From NCBI GenBank assembly GCA_019637395.1, contig JAHBVR010000011.1:1-64000 (forward strand): a DNA stretch of 64,000 nt, given 5' to 3'. This stretch comes from Vulcanimicrobiota bacterium. Its GTDB lineage: Bacteria; Vulcanimicrobiota; Xenobia; Xenobiales; JADMJV01. Below, piece after piece: positions 1 through 9,621 of this stretch. The position numbers were made by a program, and so were the translations under genes. The notes beneath the pieces are model-generated. The model was not told the origin of the DNA. It did not search any database and saw nothing but the letters and a program-made list of their open reading frames with translations. The number at the start of each line of letters is the position of its first letter. Within the stretch, counting starts at the first letter, position 1.

Positions 1-67
1 TTCCCTTAACCGCACTACCAAAAGCGCGAGCTCTGTGGCCAGGTACAAAACTCTCAGACCTTTTACC

Positions 68-97
68 CTGGCAAATATTAAGGAATTCCAATACAAT
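68..97 (+). promoter_or_regulatory. Promoter for the GAF-GGDEF gene, leaderless type
   Basis: A -10 hexamer TACAAT (92-97) lies exactly six bases before ATG at 104. An 18-base spacer separates it from a weak -35, CTGGCA (68-73). Transcription would begin at or next to the A of ATG, so the mRNA is probably leaderless. This supports the start at 104 over the upstream GTG at 35. Confidence 0.55.
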
Positions 98-103
98 GAA
101 AAC

Positions 104-1765
104 ATGTTCTTGTCTTCGCTGGCCGTCGCACTGCTTGTCTCCACCACCTCTGGCGTGACCTATCTGGCCACCAGGCCCCGCTGGAACAACGCCCAACAGG
201 AAGAAACCGAAAACCAGCTGCGCAAGTACAAGCACGAAGCCGAGCAACTGCTTAAAGAACGCGACGCCCTGGCTGAAGAAGTGGGCAGGCGCAGAGACGA
301 ACTGGCCCTCATCTCAGAGGTAGCCCAGTCTCTGGGTGCCTCCACTCACCTGCGTGAAACCGCTCAGATCGTGCTCTCGATGATTCGGCGCTCGCGCGTT
401 CCTTACCAATCCTGTCTGGTCTTCTTGGGCGATCAGCTCGAAATTATCGCCTCCGAGTTGCCCAACCACCAGCGGTCCGCCCCCCATTCGCTGCTGCTGG
501 CCAAGGCCATGCGCGACAAGCGCCCCGCTCTGCTGGAAGAAGTCCAGCAACACAATATCCTGCCCGACGAGCAGTCGGTCATGCTGGTTCCGCTGCGCGT
601 GCGCAACGAAAATCTCGGCCTGATCTACCTGGGTTCATTACGTCCCCATACCCACCGACCCGAGCATCTGGAGCGCATCAAAGTTCTGGCCGACCTGGCC
701 GCGCCTTCCCTGAAAACCGCCCTGCTCTTCGGCAAGCAAGTGGAACTACTGGATTCCGAGCGCGAAACTCGAGCGGCCGTCGAGGCCAAAAACCGCCAAC
801 TGGGCGGACTGCAAAAACTCGGGGCGGCTATCGGCAGTTCGCTCAAGCTACGTGACACGCTCCGCGCCGTCACCGACAACATCCGATCCATGATCCCCAG
901 CGCCCAGAGCATCATCTTCCTGACCTTCGGCGAAGACGGCCTGCTCAAAGTCGAACACTCCAACAGTCCTTACGGCGACTACCTGGAAAGCCTGTCGCTA
1001 CGCCCCGAGGACGGAATTCTCGGGCGAGCCAGCAACTTCAGCGAGGCGCTGCTGGTAGAAAACACTCGCGGCACCCAGACTCTCATTCACAATGAGCGTA
1101 GCGCCGTGGTGGCGGCCTTGCGCGCCGAGGGCCAGGTGCTGGGCTTTCTCTACCTGGGCGCGGTGGCCGAAAATGAATTCGATGAAGAACACCGCCAACT
1201 GGTCACGACGGTGGCCTATCAAATGGCGGTGGCCATCAACAATGCCCGGCTCTACGAACAGACCCGCCAGATGGCCTTTACCGACGGCCTCACCGGGCTC
1301 TATTTGCACCGCTTCTTCCAGGTGCGGCTGAGCGAGGAAATCAGCGCCGCCGAAAAGGCCGGTACCTCGCTGTGCCTGGTCATGGTCGACACCGACAACT
1401 TCAAGACCTACAACGACACCCTGGGGCACCCGGCCGGCGACGCTCTGCTCAAGGAAATCGCCACCCTGCTCAAGGACAAAGTGCGCCACAGCGACATCGT
1501 GTGCCGCTATGGAGGTGACGAGTTCGCCCTCATTCTCAAAGACGTGCCAAAAGACGAAGCGGCCAGGACCTGCGAACGCATCCGTGAGACATTCCAACTG
1601 CGCTTCGCCAACCAGGGGGTACAGGTGACGGCCTCCATCGGACTGGCCTGCTATCCCAGTGACGCCGACAACAAAGCCGACCTCACCCGCAAAGCCGACG
1701 AAGCTCTCTACGTCTCCAAACGCGGCGGGCGCAACCGGGTCAGCCTGGCTCCCACGCTGAATTAG
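104..1765 (+). CDS. GAF-GAF-GGDEF diguanylate cyclase, membrane anchored
   Basis: Likely makes cyclic di-GMP from two GTP at the inner membrane. From ATG 104 the protein opens with a hydrophobic segment (FLSSLAVALLVSTTSG), then a coiled coil, two GAF-like sensory domains and a C-terminal GGDEF domain. The catalytic GGDEF motif is intact (CRYGGDEFALIL, nt 1511-1525), and an RHSD inhibitory I-site sits five residues before it, so product feedback is expected. A GTG at 35 would add 23 polar residues ahead of the membrane segment; I prefer 104 because of the promoter spacing. The GAF ligand cannot be read from sequence. A PilZ receptor is encoded near 37.5 kb. Confidence 0.92.
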   Translation: MFLSSLAVALLVSTTSGVTYLATRPRWNNAQQEETENQLRKYKHEAEQLLKERDALAEEVGRRRDELALISEVAQSLGASTHLRETAQIVLSMIRRSRVPYQSCLVFLGDQLEIIASELPNHQRSAPHSLLLAKAMRDKRPALLEEVQQHNILPDEQSVMLVPLRVRNENLGLIYLGSLRPHTHRPEHLERIKVLADLAAPSLKTALLFGKQVELLDSERETRAAVEAKNRQLGGLQKLGAAIGSSLKLRDTLRAVTDNIRSMIPSAQSIIFLTFGEDGLLKVEHSNSPYGDYLESLSLRPEDGILGRASNFSEALLVENTRGTQTLIHNERSAVVAALRAEGQVLGFLYLGAVAENEFDEEHRQLVTTVAYQMAVAINNARLYEQTRQMAFTDGLTGLYLHRFFQVRLSEEISAAEKAGTSLCLVMVDTDNFKTYNDTLGHPAGDALLKEIATLLKDKVRHSDIVCRYGGDEFALILKDVPKDEAARTCERIRETFQLRFANQGVQVTASIGLACYPSDADNKADLTRKADEALYVSKRGGRNRVSLAPTLN

Positions 1766-1801
1766 CCAGGAATCCTGGCCCCAGGCGGCCAAGCGCCGGC
1801 C

Positions 1802-2554
1802 ATGCAGTTTCCCTTCAAAATCGCCACCTGGAACCTCAACGGACTGCGCGCCCGCGCCTCCCAACTGCTGGAGTGGGTCCAAAAGGAGCAGCCCGACGTT
1901 CTCTGCCTGCAAGAAATCCGCGTCACTCACGAGCAGATTCCCATGGACCTGTTCGCCCTGCCCGGCTATCACTGCTACTGGCACGGCGGCGGTAAAGGCT
2001 ACTCCGGCGTGGCCCTGATCATCAAGGAGGGCCTGGGCCAACCCACCTTCAGCCATCCGAGCTTCGACTTCGAAAGCCGCATCGTCAACGCCCAGGTCGG
2101 CGAACTCTCGGTCACCTCGGTTTATGTGCCCAACGGCGGCAAGGACTTCGAAGCCAAGATGCGCTTCCTCGGCCAGCTTCAGACCTATTTACAAGAGCAA
2201 ACCGCTCCCCACGTGCTGCTGGCCGGGGATATCAACATCGCCCGCGAGGTGGTGGACGTGCATCCCAAGGAGCGCAAAGCCAGGCCCGTCATCGGCCAGT
2301 TGCCCGAGGAACGCGAATGGTTCGGCCAGGTGCTGGCCAGCGGATTCGCCGACGTGCAGCGCCGGCTCCACCCCGAAGATGACCGCCTCTTCAGCTGGTG
2401 GGCCCCCTGGCGCGAACTCCGCCAGAAGAACATCGGCTGGCGCATCGACTACATCCTAGCCTCCAACGACCTCGCCCAACGTGCCAAAGACTGCGTCACC
2501 CAGCGAGAGTTCGGCACCAGCGACCACGCCCCCGTGGTAGCTAGCTTCGAGTGA
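1802..2554 (+). CDS. xthA: Exodeoxyribonuclease III (AP endonuclease)
   Basis: Exonuclease III/AP endonuclease of base-excision repair. The 250 residues are a normal family length. Visible motifs are the N-terminal ATWNLNGLRAR, the metal-binding glutamate in CLQEIR, GDINIA (around residue 141), the RIDYIL motif and the C-terminal catalytic SDHAPV (around residue 239). It follows the GGDEF gene by 36 bases. Its stop overlaps the 3' end of the convergent oxidoreductase gene by 14 bases. ExoA-type naming would be equally valid. Confidence 0.95.
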   Translation: MQFPFKIATWNLNGLRARASQLLEWVQKEQPDVLCLQEIRVTHEQIPMDLFALPGYHCYWHGGGKGYSGVALIIKEGLGQPTFSHPSFDFESRIVNAQVGELSVTSVYVPNGGKDFEAKMRFLGQLQTYLQEQTAPHVLLAGDINIAREVVDVHPKERKARPVIGQLPEEREWFGQVLASGFADVQRRLHPEDDRLFSWWAPWRELRQKNIGWRIDYILASNDLAQRAKDCVTQREFGTSDHAPVVASFE

Positions 2555-3353
2555 CCAACTCGGCCACCCGTAGCGCCACTCCCGGAGCCACCGCCAAGCC
2601 GTTGCGATAGCCCCCGGTAGCCACCACCACCCCGGGCGCCCAGCGCTGCACCAACAACGACGGCAACCGGGGCCGTAGCCCCCAGACTCGCTCCCCTTCG
2701 ACCCAGCCAGCCATTTCAGAAAGCTGCTCCTCTTCCCGCGCAGGCAGCGAATCGCCCACCCGCACGCCAGAACCCCAGGGGCGCATCGACATGACCCGCG
2801 TGCGCGTATCTCCCGGCAGGCGATACGACCGAGACAGCACGCCCTCCACACCACCCGGCCCCAGCAGGCCGGCGCCGCGCGAGGCGACAACTCCCGTCAA
2901 AGGCAGGCCACTCGCTCCCAGCACCTCATCACACCAGACCCCGGCCGCCAGCACCACCCAGCGCGACCGAAACTCCGGCACCGGCAGCGAGGTCACCCGA
3001 AAAACCACCGCCTTTTCCAGTTCCACCCGCCCGCACCAGACCTGGCCTTTCAAGCGTGGAGAAGGCGCGTAATCCGAAAGCACGCGCTCCTCTACCCACC
3101 CGTCAACAAAAAACTCGCGACAAGCCTTAGAATGCCGCTCTTCCCACCACTCACAAACCGGAGGCCAGGCCGAAGCCCGCACCAAACCGGCCGCCGCCCG
3201 CGAAGCCCCACCCTCCACCACACAATCCAAACACACCACCGACATCCCCATAGAGCGCAAGCGAGAGCAAATCAAGGTCCCCCAAAAACCGCCCCCAACC
3301 ACCACCACGTCGGTCAGGCGAACGGCTCCACTTCGAACCAGTTGGCCCCCCAC
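2541..3353 (-). CDS. Short FAD-dependent oxidoreductase, DAO/ThiO-like
   Basis: Probable amine or amino-acid oxidase of the D-amino acid oxidase fold. The N terminus has the dinucleotide-binding glycines VVVGGGFWG. The C terminus keeps the ThiO-like ATGGYRNGLAVAPG, which closes the FAD site. At about 270 residues it is roughly 90 shorter than typical glycine oxidases, with the substrate-domain middle reduced. The GTG start at 3353 lies inside the end of polA, so the two are probably cotranscribed. Substrate unknown; ThiO (thiazole synthesis) is one option, but no thi genes are nearby. Confidence 0.75.
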   Translation of the reverse strand: MGGQLVRSGAVRLTDVVVVGGGFWGTLICSRLRSMGMSVVCLDCVVEGGASRAAAGLVRASAWPPVCEWWEERHSKACREFFVDGWVEERVLSDYAPSPRLKGQVWCGRVELEKAVVFRVTSLPVPEFRSRWVVLAAGVWCDEVLGASGLPLTGVVASRGAGLLGPGGVEGVLSRSYRLPGDTRTRVMSMRPWGSGVRVGDSLPAREEEQLSEMAGWVEGERVWGLRPRLPSLLVQRWAPGVVVATGGYRNGLAVAPGVALRVAELVTRS

Positions 3354-5788
3354 TTCAGACTCACGCCCAGCGGAACCTCGAGAGAGAGCGCGCCTTCCAT
3401 CTCGCGCCTGACCAGCGCCGCCAAATCGTGGGCAGCGGCGGCGTCCACCTCAAAAATCAGCTCGTCGTGAATCTGCAAAAGCATCCCCGGAACCAGCGGG
3501 TCCAGGCGAACCATGGCCATTTTCATCAGATCCGCCGCACTGCCCTGAATGGGCGCGTTGGTGGCCTCCCGCTCGGCCGCCGCCCGCTGCATATAATTCG
3601 ACGAGCGCAGAGCCGGCATGTAGCGCCGCCGCCCCAGCAAGGTCGACACATAGCCGTTGGCCCGCCCGTCCTCCAACACCCCGGCGATATAGGCCTTCAC
3701 GCTGGGAAAGCGCGCAAAGTAAGCCTGCATCATCTCGCGCGCCTGCGTCTTGGGAATCTCCAGGCGCTGAGCCAGGCCAAAATCGGACATCCCGTAGAGC
3801 AGCCCGAAATTGACCGACTTGGCCACCCGCCGCTGCTGCGCGCTCACCTCGCTCGTCCCGAAGATCTCGCGAGCGGTAAAATCATGGATGTCCTGCCCCG
3901 TCCGGAAAGCTTCGCGCATGGCCGCATCCCCGGACAAGTGGGCCATCAAGCGTAATTCGATCTGGTCATAGTCGGCGGCCAGTAACACCTTGCCCTCTTC
4001 GGCCACAAAAGCCCGGCGAATCCGCCGTCCCAGCTCGCCGCGCACGGGAATATTCTGTAGATTCGGATTGCTCGAAGACAGGCGTCCGGTGGCCGTCACC
4101 GTCTGATTGAACTGGGTGCGCAAACGCCCGTCCTCTTCCACCAGGCCTGGAATGGCGTCGATATAAGTGTTCTTGAGCTTGGCCACTTCACGATATTCCA
4201 GAATCTTGGCGGCAACCGGGTGTTCCAGCGTGTGCAGCACCTCCACCCCCGTGCCCCAGCCGGTCTTGTTGCGCTTTCCCCCGGGAATCCCCAATTTTTC
4301 GAAGAGAATCACGCCCAGTTGCTGCGGCGACCCCAGATTGAACTCCTCACCAGCCAGTTCGTAAATCTCCTTCTGCAGCCGCTCCATGGAAACGTCCACT
4401 TCGGCGCCGATTTCCTTGAGGACCGCCACATCCACCGTCACGCCCCGGCGCTCCATGCCGGCCAGCACGGAGGTCAAAGGCAGCTCCACCCCGCGGTAAA
4501 GGTCCGCCTGGCCCCGCTCCAGCAACAGAGACTCCAATACCGGAGCCAGCTGCCAGGCCGCTCCCGCCGCTGCTCCCAATCCTTCGGGAGGCAGATTGCG
4601 AGCCAGAAATTGTTGCGCGGCATCCTCGACGTTCACAAAACTACGCGAAGAATCCAGCAAATGCGCCCCAATCATAGGGTCTTCCACCACCCGCGCCGCA
4701 CACAGCCGGTGCAACCGTTTAGAATCATAGACCACCATCGGACAGCCCGGTAGCTGGCCCCAAAAATCAATCGGCAATTCCCAACCTTCGGTGGGTCCCG
4801 TCGCCACGCCCAACCGGTCCGCTCCCAGCACCAGCGCCAGGCGCTGAGCTCCCTCCAGAAAGGACAGGTCGGCCCCGGCCTGCAACCAGCGCCCCACCAG
4901 AGCCTCCTCGGCTTTGACCGCGGCCATACTCTCCGGCTCCGGCATGGTCCGCAACAGCGTCTTGAACTCCAGCTCGTAATAAAGCTTGTATAACTCGTCC
5001 GGATCCGGCTTGGACAGCAAAGCCGCCTCCCAGTCCAGGGTCACCGGTAAATCCCGTTTCAAAACCGACACATCACGGCAGGCCCGAGCCTGCTCGCCAT
5101 ACTGCTCGATCAACCCCTGCAGCTTGGGAGTTCCGGCTAACTTCGGATCAGCCAGCAAGGCATCCAGCGAGCCGGCCGCCTGTAAAATCTTGGTGGCCGT
5201 CTTCTCTCCAATGCCCGGCACCCCGGGCAGATTGTCCGACGGGTCCCCTTTCAGTCCGCGGTAATCAGCCAGCTGAGAGGCTTCCAGCCCGAAGCGCTGG
5301 CGCACCGCGGCTTCATCGTAACGGGCCAGTTCGCTGATTCCGCGGCGAGTGACCAGAGCCGTCACTCCTGGCTCAATCATCTGCAAAAGATCCAGATCCC
5401 CTGTAACCACCTGGCGTTCGGCATCCGGGGCGAGCGCCGCCAGCGTGGCAATCACATCATCTGCCTCCTGCCCTTCCAGCTCCACAATGGGAATGCGCAG
5501 AGTTTCCAGAATGCGCCGGATGATGCCGAACTGGGAGCGCAATTCGTCGGGCATGGCGGTGCGCTGCACTTTGTAATCCGGATAGATTTCGCGGCGCTCC
5601 GGGGGCAGACCCTTATCAAAACAGGCAATCACATGAGTGGGCTTCTCATCTACAATGATCTTGTTCAACATGGTGGTGAAACCATAAGCGGCGTTGATGG
5701 GAACGCCCCGAGTGGTGGTCAGCGGAGGCAGGGCGAAGAAGGCGCGGTATACCAGGCCATAGATATCCAGCAGCATCAGTCTCTTCAT
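3314..5788 (-). CDS. polA: DNA polymerase I
   Basis: Family A polymerase for repair and Okazaki processing, 824 residues from ATG 5788. That ATG is preceded by a purine-rich GGGGGGGAAG; an upstream in-frame extension to 5881 looks spurious. Order: N-terminal 5'-3' exonuclease, a central region in the place of 3'-5' exonuclease, C-terminal polymerase. Polymerase motifs are intact: A (DYDQIELRLMAHLSGD), B (RRVAKSVNFGLLYG), C (QIHDELIFEV). The proofreading domain lacks the DxE metal ligands (LALVLGADRLG stands there), so proofreading is probably lost, as in Taq. Confidence 0.97.
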   Translation of the reverse strand: MKRLMLLDIYGLVYRAFFALPPLTTTRGVPINAAYGFTTMLNKIIVDEKPTHVIACFDKGLPPERREIYPDYKVQRTAMPDELRSQFGIIRRILETLRIPIVELEGQEADDVIATLAALAPDAERQVVTGDLDLLQMIEPGVTALVTRRGISELARYDEAAVRQRFGLEASQLADYRGLKGDPSDNLPGVPGIGEKTATKILQAAGSLDALLADPKLAGTPKLQGLIEQYGEQARACRDVSVLKRDLPVTLDWEAALLSKPDPDELYKLYYELEFKTLLRTMPEPESMAAVKAEEALVGRWLQAGADLSFLEGAQRLALVLGADRLGVATGPTEGWELPIDFWGQLPGCPMVVYDSKRLHRLCAARVVEDPMIGAHLLDSSRSFVNVEDAAQQFLARNLPPEGLGAAAGAAWQLAPVLESLLLERGQADLYRGVELPLTSVLAGMERRGVTVDVAVLKEIGAEVDVSMERLQKEIYELAGEEFNLGSPQQLGVILFEKLGIPGGKRNKTGWGTGVEVLHTLEHPVAAKILEYREVAKLKNTYIDAIPGLVEEDGRLRTQFNQTVTATGRLSSSNPNLQNIPVRGELGRRIRRAFVAEEGKVLLAADYDQIELRLMAHLSGDAAMREAFRTGQDIHDFTAREIFGTSEVSAQQRRVAKSVNFGLLYGMSDFGLAQRLEIPKTQAREMMQAYFARFPSVKAYIAGVLEDGRANGYVSTLLGRRRYMPALRSSNYMQRAAAEREATNAPIQGSAADLMKMAMVRLDPLVPGMLLQIHDELIFEVDAAAAHDLAALVRREMEGALSLEVPLGVSLKWGANWFEVEPFA

Positions 5789-5828
5789 GACCAAGGGCTT
5801 CCCCCCCGCTCGTGGAAATCCGCCCAGG

Positions 5829-7097
5829 ATGGAGATCGCGGTCACCAGGCTCCCACCCATCGCCCAGATGCGCCCCCTCACGGCGGCGCGTTGCGCCCGG
5901 CTACCCGCTGATCAACTCAAACTTCATCACCAATACTACAACGAAGTGCTGGCCCTGGTGGAGCACCTGCGCGCCGAGCGCTATCGCCTGCCCCCGGACC
6001 CTGTCATGCAGGCCACCGAACCTCGGCCTGACGATGATGAAGCCACCGCCATCCATAAAAGCGAATACGCCCGCCTGCATAAAAGCCTGGCTCGCGAAAT
6101 GACGCGCGGCTGCCGCCAGGCCGACCAGCTTGGCGACGGCAGCCACGTCCTGAGCGAACACGTCCAGGTGGAAATCGCCGGCCCGCGCGTGGTCAACTAC
6201 CGCAGCGACGGCAGTAGCCGCTATGCCGACCTGGACCGGCAAACCCTGGTGGAAATCAGTGAGGACGGGGTGCCGGAGGCCATTTCCCGCCAGGGCACCA
6301 CCCTCTATTCGGGTTCTCAAGCTTTTCCGTTGCCCACCCAGAAAAGCCCCGCCCGTGCGGCCACGGCTATTCCCCCCTCCTTCAGCCTGGTGGTGGGCAA
6401 CCCCAGCGTGGAGGTTCTCTGCCGCACGCTACCCACCGGTCTCATCGAAATGGACTTTCAGGGTCATCACCTGCAGGTGGCTTTTTCCGAAATCACCCCC
6501 AACCGCCGGACCCTGGAGAAAATTGCTTATAACTACCTGGAAGCCGTCAAAGAAAGAGTTCCCACCCAGCGCCTGGCCAAAGAATTTACCGTCACCAAAG
6601 TCCCCCAGGCGCCGCCGAAAATCAGCGGCAACCTGAAACCCCAGCCGCTGCCGCCGCTTCCCCAGGTGGCCGGGCCGGCGGCCAAAAAGAAAGCGGAACC
6701 GGTCGCCAAGAAAGCGGTCGGCAAAGCCCAGCCGGCCCCCAAGCAGCCCGCCGAAGTCAAGCCCGACCTCAAACCCAAGCCCCCCTCCCCTCCGCTACGC
6801 ATTCAACTGGCCAGCGGAGCCAAGCTCAGCTCCACCAAGGCGCGCCTGCGCAAAGCCCGCAAACTGGCCGCTAAAGTCACCAAGTACGACCCCCATCCCG
6901 CCACCTTCTCGGTCAAAGAGCAAGTGGCGCGGCGCCTGGCCATTCTCAGCGAGGAAGAGCTGGAAGCTTTCCAGGAAGAAATCAACATCAACCCCTCCGG
7001 CCATCCCAGCCGTGAAGGCTGGCTGAACGAAGAGTGGCTCTACCAAAAATCCGACCAGGATCCTCTCCTGTTACTTATTCTGCAACTGCTTTCCTGA
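5829..7097 (+). CDS. Hypothetical protein with Lys/Pro/Ala-rich linker
   Basis: Not recognised. The N-terminal 200 residues are mixed alpha/beta and begin with a helical segment (LHHQYYNEVLALVEHLRAERY). A low-complexity Lys-Pro-Ala linker follows (roughly nt 6600-6790), then a helical basic C-terminal domain with ARLRKARKLAAKVTK. No signal peptide or membrane helix is visible. It diverges from polA with about 40 bases between starts. The ATG at 5829 is chosen because an earlier ATG at 5787 would overlap the polA start; 5871 is also possible. Basic composition and linker could fit a nucleic-acid-binding role, but that is only a guess. Confidence 0.6.
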   Translation: MEIAVTRLPPIAQMRPLTAARCARLPADQLKLHHQYYNEVLALVEHLRAERYRLPPDPVMQATEPRPDDDEATAIHKSEYARLHKSLAREMTRGCRQADQLGDGSHVLSEHVQVEIAGPRVVNYRSDGSSRYADLDRQTLVEISEDGVPEAISRQGTTLYSGSQAFPLPTQKSPARAATAIPPSFSLVVGNPSVEVLCRTLPTGLIEMDFQGHHLQVAFSEITPNRRTLEKIAYNYLEAVKERVPTQRLAKEFTVTKVPQAPPKISGNLKPQPLPPLPQVAGPAAKKKAEPVAKKAVGKAQPAPKQPAEVKPDLKPKPPSPPLRIQLASGAKLSSTKARLRKARKLAAKVTKYDPHPATFSVKEQVARRLAILSEEELEAFQEEININPSGHPSREGWLNEEWLYQKSDQDPLLLLILQLLS

Positions 7098-7186
7098 TTT
7101 TTCCGATTCTTTTCATCGCCCGGGGCTAAACTCATGCTGGAGAGCCGCAGAAGGCCCCTTCCTGGTGGAGCGACCGGGAGGCATCG

Positions 7187-8755
7187 TTGCACATATCTTC
7201 CATGCGCCAGGCATTCCAAGCAGTGCCTACGCCCGCTCAACGCACGCGCACCACGCTGCTGGCAGACAACCTGCAGGCCTGGTCAGCCCGTTGGAAGCTG
7301 CTCGAATCCGCCCAGGAAAGCATCAACGCCCAGTATTATGCCTGGGATCACGACATCTTCGGCAAAGCCCAACTCGGCCACATCTATCTGCGCGCTCGCC
7401 AGGGCGCCGAAGTCAAAGTCATGGTGGACGCCGTCGGCGATACCTTCGGCCAGCGCGGCTTCAAATCGCACCGCAGCGGCCAGGACTATCTGCAGGAACT
7501 GGTGGCGTTGCCCAACGCCGAAGCCAAGGTCTACCATCCCCACTACAAAAAGTTGGCCAGCGCCCTGCTCCACCCCACCGGTTTTCAGGGCCTGGCCGCC
7601 AACCACGACAAAATCCTGGAGGTAGACGGCCGGGCCGGCACCACCGGCGGGCGCAACACCGGCTACCAGTATTTCACCCATCCCGCCGACGACCCGGCCG
7701 CCTGGCGCGACTGCGACGTGCTCTTGCAAGGCGAGGGCGCGGCGTTGGAATTGCGCGACGCCTTTCACCAGGAGTTCGACAAAGTGCTCATCAACCACCG
7801 GGTTCATCCCGATCTTTTGGGCAACTGGCGCAAGCGCGACATCGAACTGCTGGGCGCCTACTCACTGATGGATCAGTGGCTCAAAGCGCCGGTGCTGAGC
7901 GCCGAGGCCAAGGACAAACTCCGTCACTCCCCCGAAGAAAAGCAGAAAATGGCCGAGCAACTGGTGGCCCGAGCCGTGTCCAACCTGCCCGACCTGGGAG
8001 TGGAACGCAAGCCCCGCCAACGCGAGCGGGAGGCACTGCTCAAAATGGCTCTGGAGGTGGTCGCCTACCCGGAAATGCGCGGCAGTTACTATGACGAGCA
8101 GCAGCCGGCTTTCGAGAGCGAAGTCAAGATTATCGACAAAACCTCGGCCGTGGGCAGCGGTTTGGACGAAATGAATCCTTCCCTGCTCAGCCTGATCGAA
8201 TCTTCTCAGCATAAGATCAACCTGCAGACCCCTTACTACGTGCTGACCGATCCTGTCATCGACGCGCTTCAGGAGGCCGGCGAACGGGGTGTGGATATCC
8301 GCATCAACACCAACAGCCCCTCCAACACCGACAGCTACTTCACCCAGGCTTTCTTCCTCAACGACTGGGAGAAATCGCTGCGGACCATTCCCAACCTGAC
8401 CTTGATGGCGGCCACCGGCGAACGCAAGCATCACGCCAAGATGGGCACCTTCGACGAGGAAGTCTCCTTCGTGGGCACTTACAACCTCGACCTGGTCAGC
8501 GCCAGGGTCAACGGGGAAGTGGGCGCCATCGTCTACGGCGCCGACTTCGCCCGCGAAGTCAACGGAGCTATGGACAAAGACCTGGCCGACCCCACCGTCG
8601 GATATAAGCAATATTCCGTGGGCGGCTTCGGACCCGAAGACCACGTCGCTCCGGAGGTCCTGCAGTCTTACGAAAAACGCATTTCGCGCTGGAATTGGGC
8701 GCGCCAACATCTACCCCAGCTCAAATCGGTCAGGCGCTTCGCCGGGAAGGAATAA
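7187..8755 (+). CDS. Phospholipase D-like (HKD) protein
   Basis: PLD superfamily phosphodiesterase or transphosphatidylase, 522 residues. Both HKD motifs are present: HDKILEVD near residue 139, followed by GGRN, and HAKMGTFD near residue 415, followed by GTYNLD. The start is a TTG, supported by GGGAGG (7176-7181) five bases upstream; an ATG at 7202 is the alternative. No signal peptide. The GDPD gene begins three bases after its stop, so the pair is probably one transcript acting on phospholipids. Cardiolipin-synthase-like chemistry is possible, but the usual N-terminal membrane helices are missing. Confidence 0.85.
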   Translation: MHISSMRQAFQAVPTPAQRTRTTLLADNLQAWSARWKLLESAQESINAQYYAWDHDIFGKAQLGHIYLRARQGAEVKVMVDAVGDTFGQRGFKSHRSGQDYLQELVALPNAEAKVYHPHYKKLASALLHPTGFQGLAANHDKILEVDGRAGTTGGRNTGYQYFTHPADDPAAWRDCDVLLQGEGAALELRDAFHQEFDKVLINHRVHPDLLGNWRKRDIELLGAYSLMDQWLKAPVLSAEAKDKLRHSPEEKQKMAEQLVARAVSNLPDLGVERKPRQREREALLKMALEVVAYPEMRGSYYDEQQPAFESEVKIIDKTSAVGSGLDEMNPSLLSLIESSQHKINLQTPYYVLTDPVIDALQEAGERGVDIRINTNSPSNTDSYFTQAFFLNDWEKSLRTIPNLTLMAATGERKHHAKMGTFDEEVSFVGTYNLDLVSARVNGEVGAIVYGADFAREVNGAMDKDLADPTVGYKQYSVGGFGPEDHVAPEVLQSYEKRISRWNWARQHLPQLKSVRRFAGKE

Positions 8756-8758
8756 CCT

Positions 8759-9580
8759 ATGGAAGTCATCGCCCACCGAGGCCACGGTTCACAACCCGAG
8801 AACACCATGCGCGCCTTCCGTAAAGGCCACGAAGTCGGCGCCGCCCGCATTGAATTCGACATCCAGAAGACGGCCGACGGCGACTACGTGGTCATCCACG
8901 ACCCCACCGTCGACCGCACCACCAACGGCAAGGGCAAGGTGAGCAGCTTCCACACCGCCGACATCGTCAAGCTGGATGCCGGTCAGGGAGAAAAGCTACC
9001 GCTCTTTACCGAAGTGATCGACTGGGCCGTCAAAAACGACGTGGCCCTGGACATCGAGGTCAAGCACCCCCATAAGGGAGACGAAGTCGGCCTGGCCCAG
9101 ATGGTGCGCCAGTCCGGACTGCGCGAGCCCTGGGTGATGTCGTTCGACGGCGACTTCATGGACCGCTTCGAAAAGGAAGCCCCCGAGATTAAAACCGGCG
9201 TGCTGGTCCACGAGCGCCCGCTCTTCGACAATGCCATCAAAGGAGCTAAAATCGGTGGCCTGGTCGGACTGGCCGGAGCCCTGCTGGCCGGAGCCTCGGC
9301 CCTCCCCGCCATCGGCGGTCTGGTGGCTGGCGTGGCGGGCGGAGCCACCCTTGGCTATAGCCTGACCATGCACAACCTGCGCAAGCGCGATTTGCAACGC
9401 GAAACCGACCTGGTCATCCCGGGCAAACGCATCCTCAGCTCCAAAATGGTCGAGCGGGCCCACGAACAAGGCAAAGAAATCGCCGTCTACACCGTCGACG
9501 ACGTCAAGAAAGGCAAGAAGTTCATCAACTGGGGCGTGGACGCGCTCATCAGCAACTACCCCGAACGCCACCTCCGGTAG
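8759..9580 (+). CDS. Glycerophosphodiester phosphodiesterase with membrane insertion
   Basis: GDPD family: hydrolyses glycerophosphodiesters to glycerol-3-phosphate and an alcohol. Active-site signatures are visible: IAHRG at the start, EFDIQKTADG, VIHDPTVDRTTNG and DIEVKHP. The C terminus has the usual strand-turn (GVDALISNYPERH). Between residues about 160 and 200 sits an unusual Gly/Ala-rich hydrophobic hairpin (IGGLVGLAGALLAG, LVAGVAGGATLG) with GxxxG-like spacing, absent from ordinary UgpQ-type enzymes. It would anchor the enzyme to, or insert it into, a membrane. Probably cotranscribed with the PLD-like gene three bases upstream. Confidence 0.9.
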   Translation: MEVIAHRGHGSQPENTMRAFRKGHEVGAARIEFDIQKTADGDYVVIHDPTVDRTTNGKGKVSSFHTADIVKLDAGQGEKLPLFTEVIDWAVKNDVALDIEVKHPHKGDEVGLAQMVRQSGLREPWVMSFDGDFMDRFEKEAPEIKTGVLVHERPLFDNAIKGAKIGGLVGLAGALLAGASALPAIGGLVAGVAGGATLGYSLTMHNLRKRDLQRETDLVIPGKRILSSKMVERAHEQGKEIAVYTVDDVKKGKKFINWGVDALISNYPERHLR

Positions 9581-9621
9581 AATTGCTCCTCAGCCCGCAC
9601 CTGTGCTCACACGTGCACGAG

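Noticed and set aside
998-2056. Long minus-strand frame opposite the GGDEF gene and exonuclease III
   Set aside because: It is the complement of two clear genes in GC-rich DNA; no signature and composition of a shadow.
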